64,000 bases of DNA from Aestuariivirga litoralis (GTDB taxonomy: Bacteria; Pseudomonadota; Alphaproteobacteria; Rhizobiales; Aestuariivirgaceae): contig NZ_QKVK01000004.1 in assembly GCF_003234965.1 (NCBI RefSeq), positions 1 through 64,000 of the forward strand, given 5' to 3'. Shown here one piece after another: positions 35,213 through 43,831 of this stretch. Below the pieces are notes generated by a model. It was not told where the DNA came from, did no database searches, and saw nothing but the letters and a program-made list of their open reading frames with translations. The translations under genes were made by a program, and so were the position numbers. Position 1 is the first letter of the stretch, and every line of letters begins with the position of its first letter.

Positions 35213-35898
35213 GACGCAGTCTCCGGATGGGCCAGCAGGTCGTCCCTGAGGTCGAGCAGATAATCGAGCAGAGGCTTTGCCGCGGCAGCTGGGAAGGGCT
35301 GGAGGCCCATCTCGCTGTCGCGGAACAGCAGGTAGGAGCCACGGCTCGCTTCCTCCGTCAGCCACACGATGCGAAGACCCTTCGGCGAGATCACCAGTTC
35401 CTTGGCGCGCGGGTCGTCGAGGATGGCGGCATGCTTCAGCAGAAGCTGCCGCGGTGGCAGCAGCTGCGGGGCATCGGTGCGCACCGTGCAATCATGCGGG
35501 AAGGCGGGGTCGGGCGCCATCTGCACCGGCAACGCGGCGTGGCGTGAGAACACCTCGACGCCGCGCGGCCGCATCATCAGGTCGAAGGTTGCCTTGACGG
35601 GCATCGGCTCGGGCAGCGAGACCAGCAGCCACAGGCTGGGCAGCTTGCGGAAATTCAGCGTGTCCGGGACCAGCTGGATGTCGAAGGTGGCGCCCCGGTA
35701 AGTGCCGCTGATGCGCGGGAAACCATCTGGCTGGAGCTTCTTCAGTCCGCCGGTGAAGAGGCACTGGACGTCGTCGAGGAAGGCGGCCCGCCGCGACGCC
35801 CGCACGCGGCCGTCGCGGATGCTCGCGGTGAGGGCGTAGAGAAAGCCCGTTCCGGCAATCGCGGCGGCCAGGGCCAGCAGCAGGTGGGTAATGCTCAC
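35209..35898 (-). CDS. membrane-anchored protein of unknown function
   Basis: This 229-residue protein has one N-terminal membrane segment (MSITHLLLALAAAIAGTGFL) and a soluble domain of mixed strands, with GTYRGATFDIQLVPDTLNF and WLTEEASRGSYLLFRDSEMG. It is probably anchored in the inner membrane. I do not recognise the family. It is translationally coupled to the small TM2-like gene downstream, and the pair forms a two-gene unit between the permease terminator and hss. Confidence 0.65.
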   Translation of the reverse strand: MSITHLLLALAAAIAGTGFLYALTASIRDGRVRASRRAAFLDDVQCLFTGGLKKLQPDGFPRISGTYRGATFDIQLVPDTLNFRKLPSLWLLVSLPEPMPVKATFDLMMRPRGVEVFSRHAALPVQMAPDPAFPHDCTVRTDAPQLLPPRQLLLKHAAILDDPRAKELVISPKGLRIVWLTEEASRGSYLLFRDSEMGLQPFPAAAAKPLLDYLLDLRDDLLAHPETAS

Positions 35899-35918
35899 AC
35901 TCGGGTCCTCTCATGGAA

Positions 35919-35946
35919 CTGGCCCGCCTCGGGGGAGGCGGGCCAG
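35919..35946 (-). terminator. terminator of the permease operon
   Basis: CTGGCCCGCCTC (35919-35930) and GAGGCGGGCCAG (35935-35946) make a perfect 12-bp stem with a GGGG loop (CCCC on the minus strand), 28 bases past the permease stop. The tail is TTCCATG, so the stop may depend on the stem strength. Confidence 0.7.
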
Positions 35947-35973
35947 CGCTGTTCGCATGTCAGCCGCGTGTTC

Positions 35974-37389
35974 TCAATAGCCGCGCGGGCGCGGCCAGGG
36001 CATGGTGAACTGGTCGCCGCGCTTCACGAAGCGGTAGCGCCAGAAGTGGAACCACAGCGAGACCACGATGTAGAAGCCCACCATGGCGATCAGCTGCGTG
36101 CCATAGCCCAGGAACACCGCGAAATAGGTCACCGCGCAGAGGCAGAGCAGCACGATGGCCGGAACCGGGTGGAACGGGTGCACGTAGCCGCGCTTGATGG
36201 TGTCGAGCGGCCACTTGCGGCGGAACAGGATCACGTTGATGGGCATGAAGGTATATTCCAGCAGGCCCGACAGGATCGAGAAGGTGATCACCTGGTCCAG
36301 CGGGGCGCCCAGCGCGAAGAGGATCGCGATGGGCACGAGGAAGATGATCGACCGGAAGGGCGTGCGGAACTTCGGATGCACCGCGCCGAACCACTGCGGC
36401 AGGTAGTGGTCGCGGCCCATGGCGAACCAGGCGCGGGAAGCGTCGTTGATGCAGCCGTTGGCCGACGCCATGGTCGAGAACATCGTTCCGATGCCGAGGA
36501 ACACCATGAGGAAGGTGGAACCCGACAGGCGCGCCGTGTCGAACAGCGGCGCCACCGAACCGTTGACGCCATCGCCGAGGAACTCCCACGGCAGCACGCC
36601 GGTGCAGACGTACCAGGTGAGGGTTGCCGCGATCAGCAGCGTGATGATGCCGGCCATGGTGCCGAAGGGCAGGGCCCGCGCCGGCGAGCGTACTTCCTCG
36701 GCGGCCTGTGTCGTTCCCTCGATGCCGAGGTAGTACCACAGGCCGAAATGCATGGCAGCGACAACACCGATCGCCCCATAGGGCAGCGACGCATCGCCGG
36801 CCATCAGTCCGGCATGGTTGAGCGCCGTCGTGCCGGTGAGGGTCGACAGGAACAGCACGATGATGGCGATGAAGGCCACCGCGGTGATGACCAGGTTGAA
36901 GGTCAGCGTCGCCAGCACGCCGCGATAGTTGAGCCAGGCGAGGAACAGGATCGTCAGCACGATGAACGGCGTCTGGTCGAGTTCGCCCGTATAGCCCGAG
37001 AGCGCGGCCACCTGGGAGACCAGGTAGCCGAGGGTGATGGCGTTGGCCGCCTCCAGCATGGTGTAGGCAAACACCAGGTAGAGGCCGACGTTGAAGGCCA
37101 TCAGCGGCCCCACGATGTGCTTGGCCTGGGTGTATTGCCCGCCCGCCGCGGCGACGGTGGACGTCACCTCGGAGTCGATCATGGCCACGCAGGTGTAGAG
37201 GAGGCCTGCGAACCAGCAGGCGATCAGGGCGGCATAGGCGCCGCCCTTGCCGACTGCGAAGTTCCAGCCCATGTATTCGCCGACGAGCACGATGCCCACG
37301 CCCAGCGCCCAGACATGGGCGGGGCCGAGAACGCGCAGCAGGCTGATCTTCTCGACCTTGCCGCCGGCAGCTTGATGTGCATTTGCCAT
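35974..37389 (-). CDS. APC-superfamily amino acid/amine permease
   Basis: This 471-residue permease has about 12 membrane segments and the APC pattern: LRVLGPAHVWALGVGIVLVG, SEVTSTVAAAGGQYTQAKHI, LGIEGTTQAAEEVRSPARAL and ASRAWFAMGRDHYLPQWFG. The EYMGWNFAVGKGGAYAAL start resembles ethanolamine permeases. It carries an amino acid or amine across the inner membrane; the substrate is unknown. Three tiny membrane protein genes lie directly upstream, each 10-12 bases apart, suggesting they are partners of this transporter. A terminator follows. Confidence 0.88.
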   Translation of the reverse strand: MANAHQAAGGKVEKISLLRVLGPAHVWALGVGIVLVGEYMGWNFAVGKGGAYAALIACWFAGLLYTCVAMIDSEVTSTVAAAGGQYTQAKHIVGPLMAFNVGLYLVFAYTMLEAANAITLGYLVSQVAALSGYTGELDQTPFIVLTILFLAWLNYRGVLATLTFNLVITAVAFIAIIVLFLSTLTGTTALNHAGLMAGDASLPYGAIGVVAAMHFGLWYYLGIEGTTQAAEEVRSPARALPFGTMAGIITLLIAATLTWYVCTGVLPWEFLGDGVNGSVAPLFDTARLSGSTFLMVFLGIGTMFSTMASANGCINDASRAWFAMGRDHYLPQWFGAVHPKFRTPFRSIIFLVPIAILFALGAPLDQVITFSILSGLLEYTFMPINVILFRRKWPLDTIKRGYVHPFHPVPAIVLLCLCAVTYFAVFLGYGTQLIAMVGFYIVVSLWFHFWRYRFVKRGDQFTMPWPRPRGY

Positions 37390-37399
37390 TGTCAGGTCC

Positions 37400-37567
37400 T
37401 CAGATCTTGTGCTGTTCGGTCATCGCCTCGAGTTCGCCCTCGCGGGACGACGTCAGCGCTTCTTCCGAATAGGACGACTCGATCCTGAACCAGTCGAGGA
37501 TGATGTAGAGGCCGAATACCGCGGACAGGATCCAGGCCGCGTATTCCATGTAATTCCAGAAACTCAT
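37400..37567 (-). CDS. 55-residue single-span membrane protein
   Basis: The short frame from ATG 37567 to TGA 37400 codes for 55 residues: MSFWNYMEYAAWILSAVFGL leads into a single membrane segment (about 8-27), followed by a charged tail (SSYSEEALTSSREGELEAM). AGGAGCG precedes the start. It lies 11 bases after the previous gene and 10 before the permease. Size, site and spacing make it real; I know of no named family. It may be a small subunit or regulator of the permease. Confidence 0.72.
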   Translation of the reverse strand: MSFWNYMEYAAWILSAVFGLYIILDWFRIESSYSEEALTSSREGELEAMTEQHKI

Positions 37568-37578
37568 GGGCGTCGCTC

Positions 37579-37974
37579 CTATTTCCTGTCGCCGAATTTC
37601 TCGGCAATCACTTCCTTGTACTCGACACCCGAGAACCGGATGATGAGGAAGAAGTAGCCAACCACCACCACGATCATGATCGCCAGTTCGAGCGGGTCGA
37701 TGGTGTAGTCGTAGCGGGCGGTGATGATGTTCTGCAGGGCCTCGTTGTCAGGGCTGTCGAAGCCGAGCGCGTTGTAGGCCGCGATCTTCTCCGGCGTGTC
37801 CTGTCCGAGGTCGGCCCAGGTGGCGGTGGGGTTGAAGGGCTTGGGGTCCTTGGCGCCGCCTGCGAGGTCCAGCCACAGGGGCAGGCGCAGCGCGCCGATG
37901 ATGAGCACCAGCAGCACGATCACGTCGATGATCTGGCCGATCTTGCTCTGGTGGGGAGGGGTGTATCTTGCCAT
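37579..37974 (-). CDS. two-span membrane protein in the permease operon
   Basis: This 131-residue protein has two hydrophobic segments, at about residues 13-38 (IDVIVLLVLIIGALRLPLWL) and 95-113 (LELAIMIVVVVGYFFLIIRF). Between them is a 55-residue loop with an aromatic and acidic stretch (TATWADLGQDTPEKIAAYNA), most likely in the periplasm. I do not recognise a family. It is the second of four tightly spaced genes ending with the APC permease. Confidence 0.75.
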   Translation of the reverse strand: MARYTPPHQSKIGQIIDVIVLLVLIIGALRLPLWLDLAGGAKDPKPFNPTATWADLGQDTPEKIAAYNALGFDSPDNEALQNIITARYDYTIDPLELAIMIVVVVGYFFLIIRFSGVEYKEVIAEKFGDRK

Positions 37975-37986
37975 GTGCCGTTCCCC

Positions 37987-38274
37987 TCAGTGCCGGTGGC
38001 CACGCATCTCGTCGAGATGCTTGATGTCGAGGCCATAGATGAAGTCCTTGTCCTCCTTGTAGTGCCTCACCATCGCGCCCATCGAGGCGGTGTTGAAGAG
38101 AAGGACGGCGGCTCCGCCGATCAGGAGGATGGTGCGCCAGGGTCCCTCGGGTGCGAGGTTCCAGGTGCCGATCATCACGAAGATGATCGCAAACCAGAGG
38201 CCGATGACGAACGCATATGCCACGAGCACATCGCGCCGGTACATCGCCTCAATGCGTTGCTTGAGGTCAGACAT
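37987..38274 (-). CDS. two-span membrane protein, first gene of the permease operon
   Basis: This 95-residue protein has an N-terminal basic helix (MSDLKQRIEAMYRRD), two membrane segments (VAYAFVIGLWFAIIFVMIGT and TILLIGGAAVLLFNTASMGA) and a charged C-terminal tail ending KHLDEMRGHRH. The short loop between the segments (NLAPEGPW) is likely outside. No family is recognised. It opens an operon of three small membrane proteins and one APC permease; the 160 bases upstream have a TTGACA on the minus strand (38398-38393) that may be its promoter. Confidence 0.75.
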   Translation of the reverse strand: MSDLKQRIEAMYRRDVLVAYAFVIGLWFAIIFVMIGTWNLAPEGPWRTILLIGGAAVLLFNTASMGAMVRHYKEDKDFIYGLDIKHLDEMRGHRH

Positions 38275-38434
38275 GCGTTTCTCCCATTGACCAGCCATTA
38301 TCCTCGCTGCGGGCTGGGCCAATCCCCTATGTGAGTCGTTATTGCTGCGAGGTAATTTTGTTATCTGGGAGGAAACTCTTCATTGCTAACGATGTCAAGC
38401 AATCACGCCGCCGAAAGTCCGCAAGTGGCCGCTT

Positions 38435-38968
38435 TCAGACCCCCGGCGGTTTGAACCCTGCCATGCGCTTGCCGATATCGTCGGCCGACAGGCCTGTGCC
38501 CAGTGCCGGAACGTTGAACTCGGGCTGGCGCAACACCCTGCTGAAGAGGCCCAGTGCCCGGGCCGGCCAGAAAATCCCGGCAGTGCTCCGCGCCGGTTCC
38601 GCGATGTTCATCTGCAGGCTGTAGGATCGCCCGTTGAAGATCACCTTCCAATCGATCGCCTCCCAGGCAATGGGGCGGGCCGAGAGCCGGCGGTCCAGCA
38701 GGCCGGCCTCCGTCATCTCGATGGCGTTGCCGGCGAGGCTGGCGATGCGCCAGCAGTGGCCCGCCATCACCACGCCGGCGAGGCTCAGCACCACCCCCAT
38801 CACCATCAGCACGATCGCCCCGCCATTCTCGGCCGGCCGCAGCAGGCCATGGCCCGCCGCCACGAAGAGCAGGCCCACCGCGATTTCCGCCACCCAGAAC
38901 AGCAGCAGCAGGCGGGCGATCAACGGGCGGTTGGGGATGAGCACGGGTGCGGGCATGGCGCGGAACAT
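38435..38968 (-). CDS. membrane protein of unknown function (STM3941-like)
   Basis: This protein of about 177 residues has two membrane segments (LIARLLLLFWVAEIAVGLLF, then GGAIVLMVMGVVLSLAGVVM) and a soluble C-terminal part with the pattern EMTEAGLLDRR followed by IAWEAIDWKVIF. That resembles STM3941-type proteins, which pair a two-helix hairpin with a PH-like domain; this is a tentative match. Starts at 38989 (TTG), 38968 and 38956 are possible, and none has a good ribosome-binding site. It is divergent from parE. Confidence 0.65.
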   Translation of the reverse strand: MFRAMPAPVLIPNRPLIARLLLLFWVAEIAVGLLFVAAGHGLLRPAENGGAIVLMVMGVVLSLAGVVMAGHCWRIASLAGNAIEMTEAGLLDRRLSARPIAWEAIDWKVIFNGRSYSLQMNIAEPARSTAGIFWPARALGLFSRVLRQPEFNVPALGTGLSADDIGKRMAGFKPPGV

Positions 38969-39030
38969 GGCCCGGGAGGGGGCGGTCAAGTCAAGTGTTG
39001 CCAGCCACCCCCCTCAGGGGATACTCACCG

Positions 39031-39046
39031 CCTGAAACGATTCAGG
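39031..39046 (+). promoter_or_regulatory. hairpin overlapping the parE ribosome-binding site
   Basis: CCTGAA (39031-39036) and TTCAGG (39041-39046) form a 6-bp stem with an ACGA loop. The second arm includes the first bases of AGGAA, the likely Shine-Dalgarno site of parE, whose ATG is at 39054. Folding could hide the site. Confidence 0.4.
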
Positions 39047-39053
39047 AACAAGA

Positions 39054-41102
39054 ATGGCCAAGCCCGGCAGCACCTCCGCCAAGTCCTCCGACTCCCTGTT
39101 CGACGATCTTCCGGCCGCACCGCGCCCGCAGTCCGCCAAGGGCCCGGCCAAGTCGCGCGGCGAGGAGAGCTATACCGCCGCCGACATCGAAGTGCTGGAG
39201 GGGCTGGAGCCCGTCCGCCGCCGCCCCGGCATGTATATCGGCGGCACCGACGAGAAGGCCTTGCACCATCTCTTCGCCGAGGTGCTCGACAACGCCATGG
39301 ACGAGGCGGTGGCAGGCCACGCCACCTTCATCGACGTCAGCTACACCGAGGACGGCTATCTCGCGGTCACCGACAATGGCCGCGGCATCCCGGTCGACCC
39401 GCATCCCAAGTTCAAGGACAAGTCCGCCCTCGAAGTCATCATGACCACGCTCCATGCGGGCGGCAAGTTCGACTCCGGCGCCTACGAAACCTCGGGCGGC
39501 CTGCACGGCGTCGGCGTCTCGGTGGTGAACGCGCTGTCGGATCACGTCATCGTCGAGGTGGCGCGCGGCCAGCAGCTCTACCGGCAGGAGTTCCGCCGCG
39601 GCAAGCCCACGGGGCCCATCCAGAACCTCGGCAAGGTCTCGGGCCGGCGCGGCACGAAGGTCTCCTTCCACCCGGACGAGCAGATCTTCGGCAAGGGCAA
39701 CACCGCCTTCCAGGCGGCGCGGCTCTACAGGATGTCGCGTTCCAAGTCCTATCTCTTCGGCGGCGTCGAGATCCGCTGGTCCTGCGATCCCTCCCTCATC
39801 AAGGACAAGGAGACGCCGGAGAAGGCGGTGCTCCACTTCCCCGGCGGGTTGAAGGACTTCCTCGCCGAGCGCATCGAGGGCAAGCACCGCGTGGCGGACG
39901 AGATCTTCTCGGGCCGCGTCGAGAAGGAAGGAAGCCACGGCACGGTCGAATGGGCGGTCGCCTGGTTCGGCGGCGATGACGGCTTCTCGTCGTCCTACTG
40001 CAACACCATCCCCACGCCCGAGGGCGGCACGCATGAGCAGGGCCTGCGAACCGCACTCACCCGCTCCATCCGCAACTATGCCGACCTCACCCAGAACAAG
40101 CGCGCGTCGATCATCACGGCGGACGACGTGATGACCTCGTCGGGCGCACTCCTCTCCGTCTTCATCCGCGAGCCGGAGTTCCAGGGCCAGACCAAGGACA
40201 AGCTGGCAACGGTGGAGGCCATGCGCATCGTCGAGACCGCGGTGCGCGATCATTTCGACCATTGGCTCACCGGCCACCCGGCCCAGGCCGACCGTCTCCT
40301 CAACTTCATCATCGAGCGCGCGGAAGAGCGCATCAAGCGCAGGCAGGAGAAGGACGTCTCGCGCAAGACCGCCGTGAGGAAGCTCCGCCTTCCCGGCAAG
40401 CTCGCCGATTGCTCGGCAACCCAGAAGGATGGTTCCGAGCTCTTCATCGTCGAAGGTGACTCGGCCGGCGGCTCCGCCAAGCAGGCGCGTAACCGCGAGA
40501 CCCAGGCCGTGCTGCCCTTGCGCGGCAAGATCCTCAACGTCGCCTCGGCGACGAAGGACAAGCTCAGCCAGAACCAGCAGCTCGCCGACCTCATCCAGGC
40601 CTTGGGCTGCGGCACGGGCTCCTCCTACCGCGAGGAGGACCTGCGCTATGACAAGATCATCATCATGACCGACGCCGACGTCGACGGCGCACACATCGCC
40701 TCGCTGCTGATGACCTTCTTCTACCGCCAGATGCCGCTGCTCATCGACGAGGGCCACCTCTATCTTGCCGTGCCGCCGCTCTACAAGCTGGCCCAGGGCC
40801 CCAAGGTCGCCTATGCGCGTGACGAGAAGCACCGCCAGGAACTGATGCGCACCGAAATGTCCGGCCGCGGCAAGGTGGAGGTGAGCCGCTTCAAGGGCCT
40901 CGGCGAAATGCTGCCCGCCCAGCTCAAGGAAACCACCATGGACCCGCGCAAGCGCCATCTCCTCCGCGTCACCCTCGAAGACGCCGCCCGCACCGCAACA
41001 GCGAAGACGGTCGAACAGCTGATGGGCAACAAGCCCGAGGAGCGGTTCAACTTCATCTCGGAGCGGGCGGAATTCGTGAGCGAAGAGGGGCTGGATATTT
41101 AG
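39054..41102 (+). CDS. parE: DNA topoisomerase IV subunit B
   Basis: This 682-residue ParE carries the GHKL ATPase (VRRRPGMYIGGTDEKALHHL, EVLDNAMDEAVAG, DNGRGIPVDPH, GGLHGVGVSVVNALS), the transducer domain and the TOPRIM domain (SELFIVEGDSAGGSAKQARN, MTDADVDGAHIASLL). With ParC it decatenates daughter chromosomes. The length and the lack of a GyrB insertion favour ParE over GyrB. An extra N-terminal tail of about 40 residues rich in S/A/P precedes the ATPase, as in other alphaproteobacterial ParE. The parC partner is not in the window. Confidence 0.94.
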   Translation: MAKPGSTSAKSSDSLFDDLPAAPRPQSAKGPAKSRGEESYTAADIEVLEGLEPVRRRPGMYIGGTDEKALHHLFAEVLDNAMDEAVAGHATFIDVSYTEDGYLAVTDNGRGIPVDPHPKFKDKSALEVIMTTLHAGGKFDSGAYETSGGLHGVGVSVVNALSDHVIVEVARGQQLYRQEFRRGKPTGPIQNLGKVSGRRGTKVSFHPDEQIFGKGNTAFQAARLYRMSRSKSYLFGGVEIRWSCDPSLIKDKETPEKAVLHFPGGLKDFLAERIEGKHRVADEIFSGRVEKEGSHGTVEWAVAWFGGDDGFSSSYCNTIPTPEGGTHEQGLRTALTRSIRNYADLTQNKRASIITADDVMTSSGALLSVFIREPEFQGQTKDKLATVEAMRIVETAVRDHFDHWLTGHPAQADRLLNFIIERAEERIKRRQEKDVSRKTAVRKLRLPGKLADCSATQKDGSELFIVEGDSAGGSAKQARNRETQAVLPLRGKILNVASATKDKLSQNQQLADLIQALGCGTGSSYREEDLRYDKIIIMTDADVDGAHIASLLMTFFYRQMPLLIDEGHLYLAVPPLYKLAQGPKVAYARDEKHRQELMRTEMSGRGKVEVSRFKGLGEMLPAQLKETTMDPRKRHLLRVTLEDAARTATAKTVEQLMGNKPEERFNFISERAEFVSEEGLDI

Positions 41103-41168
41103 GCTTTCTCGGTCCGTCCTCCCGCGTCTTCCGCGCCTGCGCCGGAATGACGACAACGGAAAGCCGTC

Positions 41169-41567
41169 TCACCCCCACCGCTCCACCCTCAATCCCTCAA
41201 CCCGCTCGAACTCCCGAGCATTCCCCGTCACCAGCACCAGTCCCTGTGATCGGGCGATGGCGGCGATCATCAGGTCGTAGGCGCCGATGGTGCGGCCCTG
41301 GCGTTCCAGCGTGGCGCGGATGTTTCCGGCCTGAACCGCCGCGCGGCTATCAAAGGGCAGGACGTCGAGGCGGGCTGCGAAGCCTTCGATGATGGCGATG
41401 CGCGCCGCCGGGTCGTCATAGCGCTCGGCACCGTAGTAGAGTTCGAACAGGGTGACGTCGGACACGGCCATGCGGCCGTCATGGGCGGTGAAGGCTTCGA
41501 CGAGGCCGGCGTTCCGCTTCTTCAGCGCGTGGATGCAGATGTCCGTATCCAGCAGATAGGCCAGCAT
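41169..41567 (-). CDS. vapC: VapC-type PIN-domain toxin
   Basis: This 132-residue PIN ribonuclease has the acidic active-site pattern: D7 in LLDTDICIH, E42 in LFELYYGAE, D98 in GAYDLMIAA, and the C-terminal VTGNAREF. VapC toxins cut tRNA or rRNA and are held in check by VapB. Its ATG overlaps the vapB stop (TGATG), the usual antitoxin-first order. Nothing is missing from the core, so it is probably active. Confidence 0.93.
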   Translation of the reverse strand: MLAYLLDTDICIHALKKRNAGLVEAFTAHDGRMAVSDVTLFELYYGAERYDDPAARIAIIEGFAARLDVLPFDSRAAVQAGNIRATLERQGRTIGAYDLMIAAIARSQGLVLVTGNAREFERVEGLRVERWG

Positions 41568-41797
41568 CAGGGATCGTCGCGGCGCTGTGGCTGCGGCTGG
41601 TTCCGATCGTTCAGGAAGTCATCGTCGATGCGCGGTCCGGCGAAGAAATCGGCCCAGCTGCCACCGGCGGGCATGATCACCCGGGCATTGCCTCGGGCAA
41701 TGATCTCCACCTGCTTCACATGCTCCGGCAGCGCCACCGCCTTTGGCAGGCGGACGGCCTGGCTCCTGTTGGACTTGAACACGCGCGACTGGCTCAT
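41567..41797 (-). CDS. vapB: VapB-type antitoxin
   Basis: This 76-residue antitoxin starts with the AbrB-like DNA-binding pattern SQSRVFKSNRSQAVRLPKAV and continues KQVEIIARGNARVIMPAG. The C-terminal tail (ADFFAGPRIDDDFLNDRNQP) is the acidic/aromatic part that wraps the toxin active site. In this family VapB dimers repress their own promoter, more strongly with VapC bound. A palindromic GTATATAC lies 8 bases before the start. Confidence 0.92.
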   Translation of the reverse strand: MSQSRVFKSNRSQAVRLPKAVALPEHVKQVEIIARGNARVIMPAGGSWADFFAGPRIDDDFLNDRNQPQPQRRDDP

Positions 41798-41804
41798 GCG
41801 GAGA

Positions 41805-41825
41805 GTATATACACGGGGGATATAC
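41805..41825 (-). promoter_or_regulatory. vapBC operator/promoter palindrome
   Basis: GTATATAC (41805-41812) is an 8-bp palindrome, and GTATAT (41805-41810) with ATATAC (41820-41825) forms a larger inverted repeat spaced by 9 bases. It lies just upstream of vapB, where the VapBC complex binds in known systems. It is AT-rich in a GC-rich setting. Confidence 0.65.
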
Positions 41826-41897
41826 ATTTCAATGTGGCATGCCCCTTGAATTGTAATCAACTCCGCTACATATAAGCCTGCGAAAGCGAGGCTCGTC

Positions 41898-42911
41898 ATG
41901 GAAATCGGCATCTACACCTTTGCGGACGTTGGGCCCGGCGGCTCGCACCCGCAGCGCCTGCGCCAGCTGGTGGAGGAGATGGAGCTCGCCGACCAGGTGG
42001 GGCTCGACGTCTTCGGCCTCGGCGAGCATCACCGGCCGGACTATGCGGTCTCGGCCCCCGTCGTGGCGCTGGCCGCCGGTGCGGCGCGCACCAGCCGCAT
42101 CCGCCTCACCAGTGCGGTGACGGTCCTGAGCTCGGAGGACCCGGTGCGCGTGTTCCAGCAATTCGCGACACTCGATGGCCTCTCGAACGGCCGGGCGGAG
42201 ATCATGGCCGGGCGCGGCTCCTTCATCGAGAGCTTCCCGCTCTTCGGCTATGACCTCAACGACTATGATGCACTCTTCGCCGAGAAGCTCGAGCTTCTCC
42301 TGAAGCTCATCGACAACGAGACCGTGTCATGGTCGGGGGAGCTCCGCCCGCCACTGGACAAGGTGACGCTCTATCCGCGCCCCGAGCAGCACAGGCTGCC
42401 GCTGTGGATCGCGGTTGGCGGCACGCCGCAATCGGTGGTGCGCGCGGCGACGCTGGGGCTTCCTATGGCGCTTGCCATCATCGGCGGCGACCCGAAGCGC
42501 TTCGCGCCCTATTTCGATCTCTATCGCGAGGCATGGTCGCGCGCCAGCAGGAAGCCTGAAGACGTGAAGCTCAGCCTCAACATGCATGGCTTCGTCGCCG
42601 ACACCACCGAGGCCGCGAAGGACATCTTCTTCGAGCCGCACAATGCGGTGATGAACCGCATCGGCCGCGAGCGCGGCTGGCCGCCCTCGGGCCGGCGCGA
42701 GTTCGAGGCTGCCTGCGGCCCCAGCGGCCATTTGCTGATCGGCGAACCGGAGCGCGTGGCGGACCGCATCATCGAGTTGCACGCGCTGTTCCGCAATGAC
42801 CGCATCCTGGTGCAGATGGCGATCGGCGCCATGCCGCACAAGGACCTCATGCGCGCCATCGAACTGCTCGGCACCAAGGTTGCACCCAGAGTGAAGGAGG
42901 CCTGCCCATGA
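41898..42911 (+). CDS. LLM-class flavin-dependent oxidoreductase
   Basis: This 337-residue protein belongs to the bacterial luciferase-like monooxygenases: [20 protein letters not shown], the [20 protein letters not shown] stretch, and [20 protein letters not shown]. Members use FMNH2 or F420 to oxidise small organic molecules. Start ATG 41898. The substrate is unknown. It is translationally coupled to the pirin gene (ATGA), so the two probably act on a common compound or stress. Confidence 0.87.
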   Translation: MEIGIYTFADVGPGGSHPQRLRQLVEEMELADQVGLDVFGLGEHHRPDYAVSAPVVALAAGAARTSRIRLTSAVTVLSSEDPVRVFQQFATLDGLSNGRAEIMAGRGSFIESFPLFGYDLNDYDALFAEKLELLLKLIDNETVSWSGELRPPLDKVTLYPRPEQHRLPLWIAVGGTPQSVVRAATLGLPMALAIIGGDPKRFAPYFDLYREAWSRASRKPEDVKLSLNMHGFVADTTEAAKDIFFEPHNAVMNRIGRERGWPPSGRREFEAACGPSGHLLIGEPERVADRIIELHALFRNDRILVQMAIGAMPHKDLMRAIELLGTKVAPRVKEACP

Positions 42912-43828
42912 GCCTGCCCCATATCCCCGACCCGATGCCCGGCGATGCCGCCGCGGCGGATGCGATCGAGATGGTCATCGTGCCGCGCGCCCGCGACCTC
43001 GGCGGCTTCGAGGTGCGCCGCGCGCTGCCCTCGGCGCGCCGCCAGATGGTGGGACCCTTCATCTTCTTCGACCAGATGGGCCCGGCGCTGATGCAGCCGG
43101 GGCAGGGCATCGACGTGCGCCCGCACCCGCATATCGGGCTCTCCACCGTCACCTGGCTGTTCGACGGCTCGATCTATCACCGCGACAGCCTGGGGAGCGC
43201 TCAGCCCATCTCGCCCGGCGAACTCAACTGGATGACGGCCGGCAAGGGCATCGTGCATTCCGAGCGCACGGCACCGCCGGACCTTGCGCGCGCGCGGAAA
43301 GTTTTCGGCATCCAGAGCTGGGTGGCGCTGCCGAAGCAACATGAGGAGGCGGCCCCCGCCTTCGATCATGTCGCGGCGCACGAACTGCCGGTGATCGACG
43401 AGCGCGGCATCTCCGCCCGCATCATCGCGGGCTCGCTCTATGGTGCCACCTCGCCGGTGAAGACCCATTCCGAACTCTTCTATGCCGATGTGCAGATGCA
43501 GGCCGGCACCGCCGTTCCGCTGCCCGCCGACCACGAGGAGCGCGGCGTCTATGTCGCCGACGGTGAGGTGGAGGTGGCGGGGCAGGTGTTCGAGGCGGGC
43601 CGTCTCCTCGTCTTCCGCCCGGGTGATGCCATCACGCTGCGGGCCCGCACCCACGCCCGCCTGATGCTGCTGGGCGGCGAGCCGATGGACGGCCCGCGCT
43701 ATATCTGGTGGAACTTCGTGTCGTCATCGAAGGAGCGCATCGAGGCCGCCAAGGACGACTGGAAGCAGGCCCGCTTCGCCATCGTGCCGGGCGACGAGAA
43801 GGACTTCATCCCGCTGCCGGACAAGTAG
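42908..43828 (+). CDS. pirin-family protein
   Basis: This 306-residue protein has the pirin double-cupin layout. The metal-binding N-terminal motif is [21 protein letters not shown], with a later [16 protein letters not shown]; a second cupin carries [14 protein letters not shown]. Pirins bind iron, and some are quercetin 2,3-dioxygenases; others are regulators. The His residues expected for the first cupin are present. The gene overlaps the LLM oxidoreductase gene by 4 bases. Confidence 0.9.
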   Translation: MSLPHIPDPMPGDAAAADAIEMVIVPRARDLGGFEVRRALPSARRQMVGPFIFFDQMGPALMQPGQGIDVRPHPHIGLSTVTWLFDGSIYHRDSLGSAQPISPGELNWMTAGKGIVHSERTAPPDLARARKVFGIQSWVALPKQHEEAAPAFDHVAAHELPVIDERGISARIIAGSLYGATSPVKTHSELFYADVQMQAGTAVPLPADHEERGVYVADGEVEVAGQVFEAGRLLVFRPGDAITLRARTHARLMLLGGEPMDGPRYIWWNFVSSSKERIEAAKDDWKQARFAIVPGDEKDFIPLPDK

Positions 43829-43831
43829 GGC

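Noticed and set aside
41103-41168. Remnant of an insertion at the parE-vapC junction
   Set aside because: The 66 bases hold only a short repeat-like CCGGAATGACG and distant GGCTTTC/GAAAGCC arms; there are no target-site duplications or transposase fragments.
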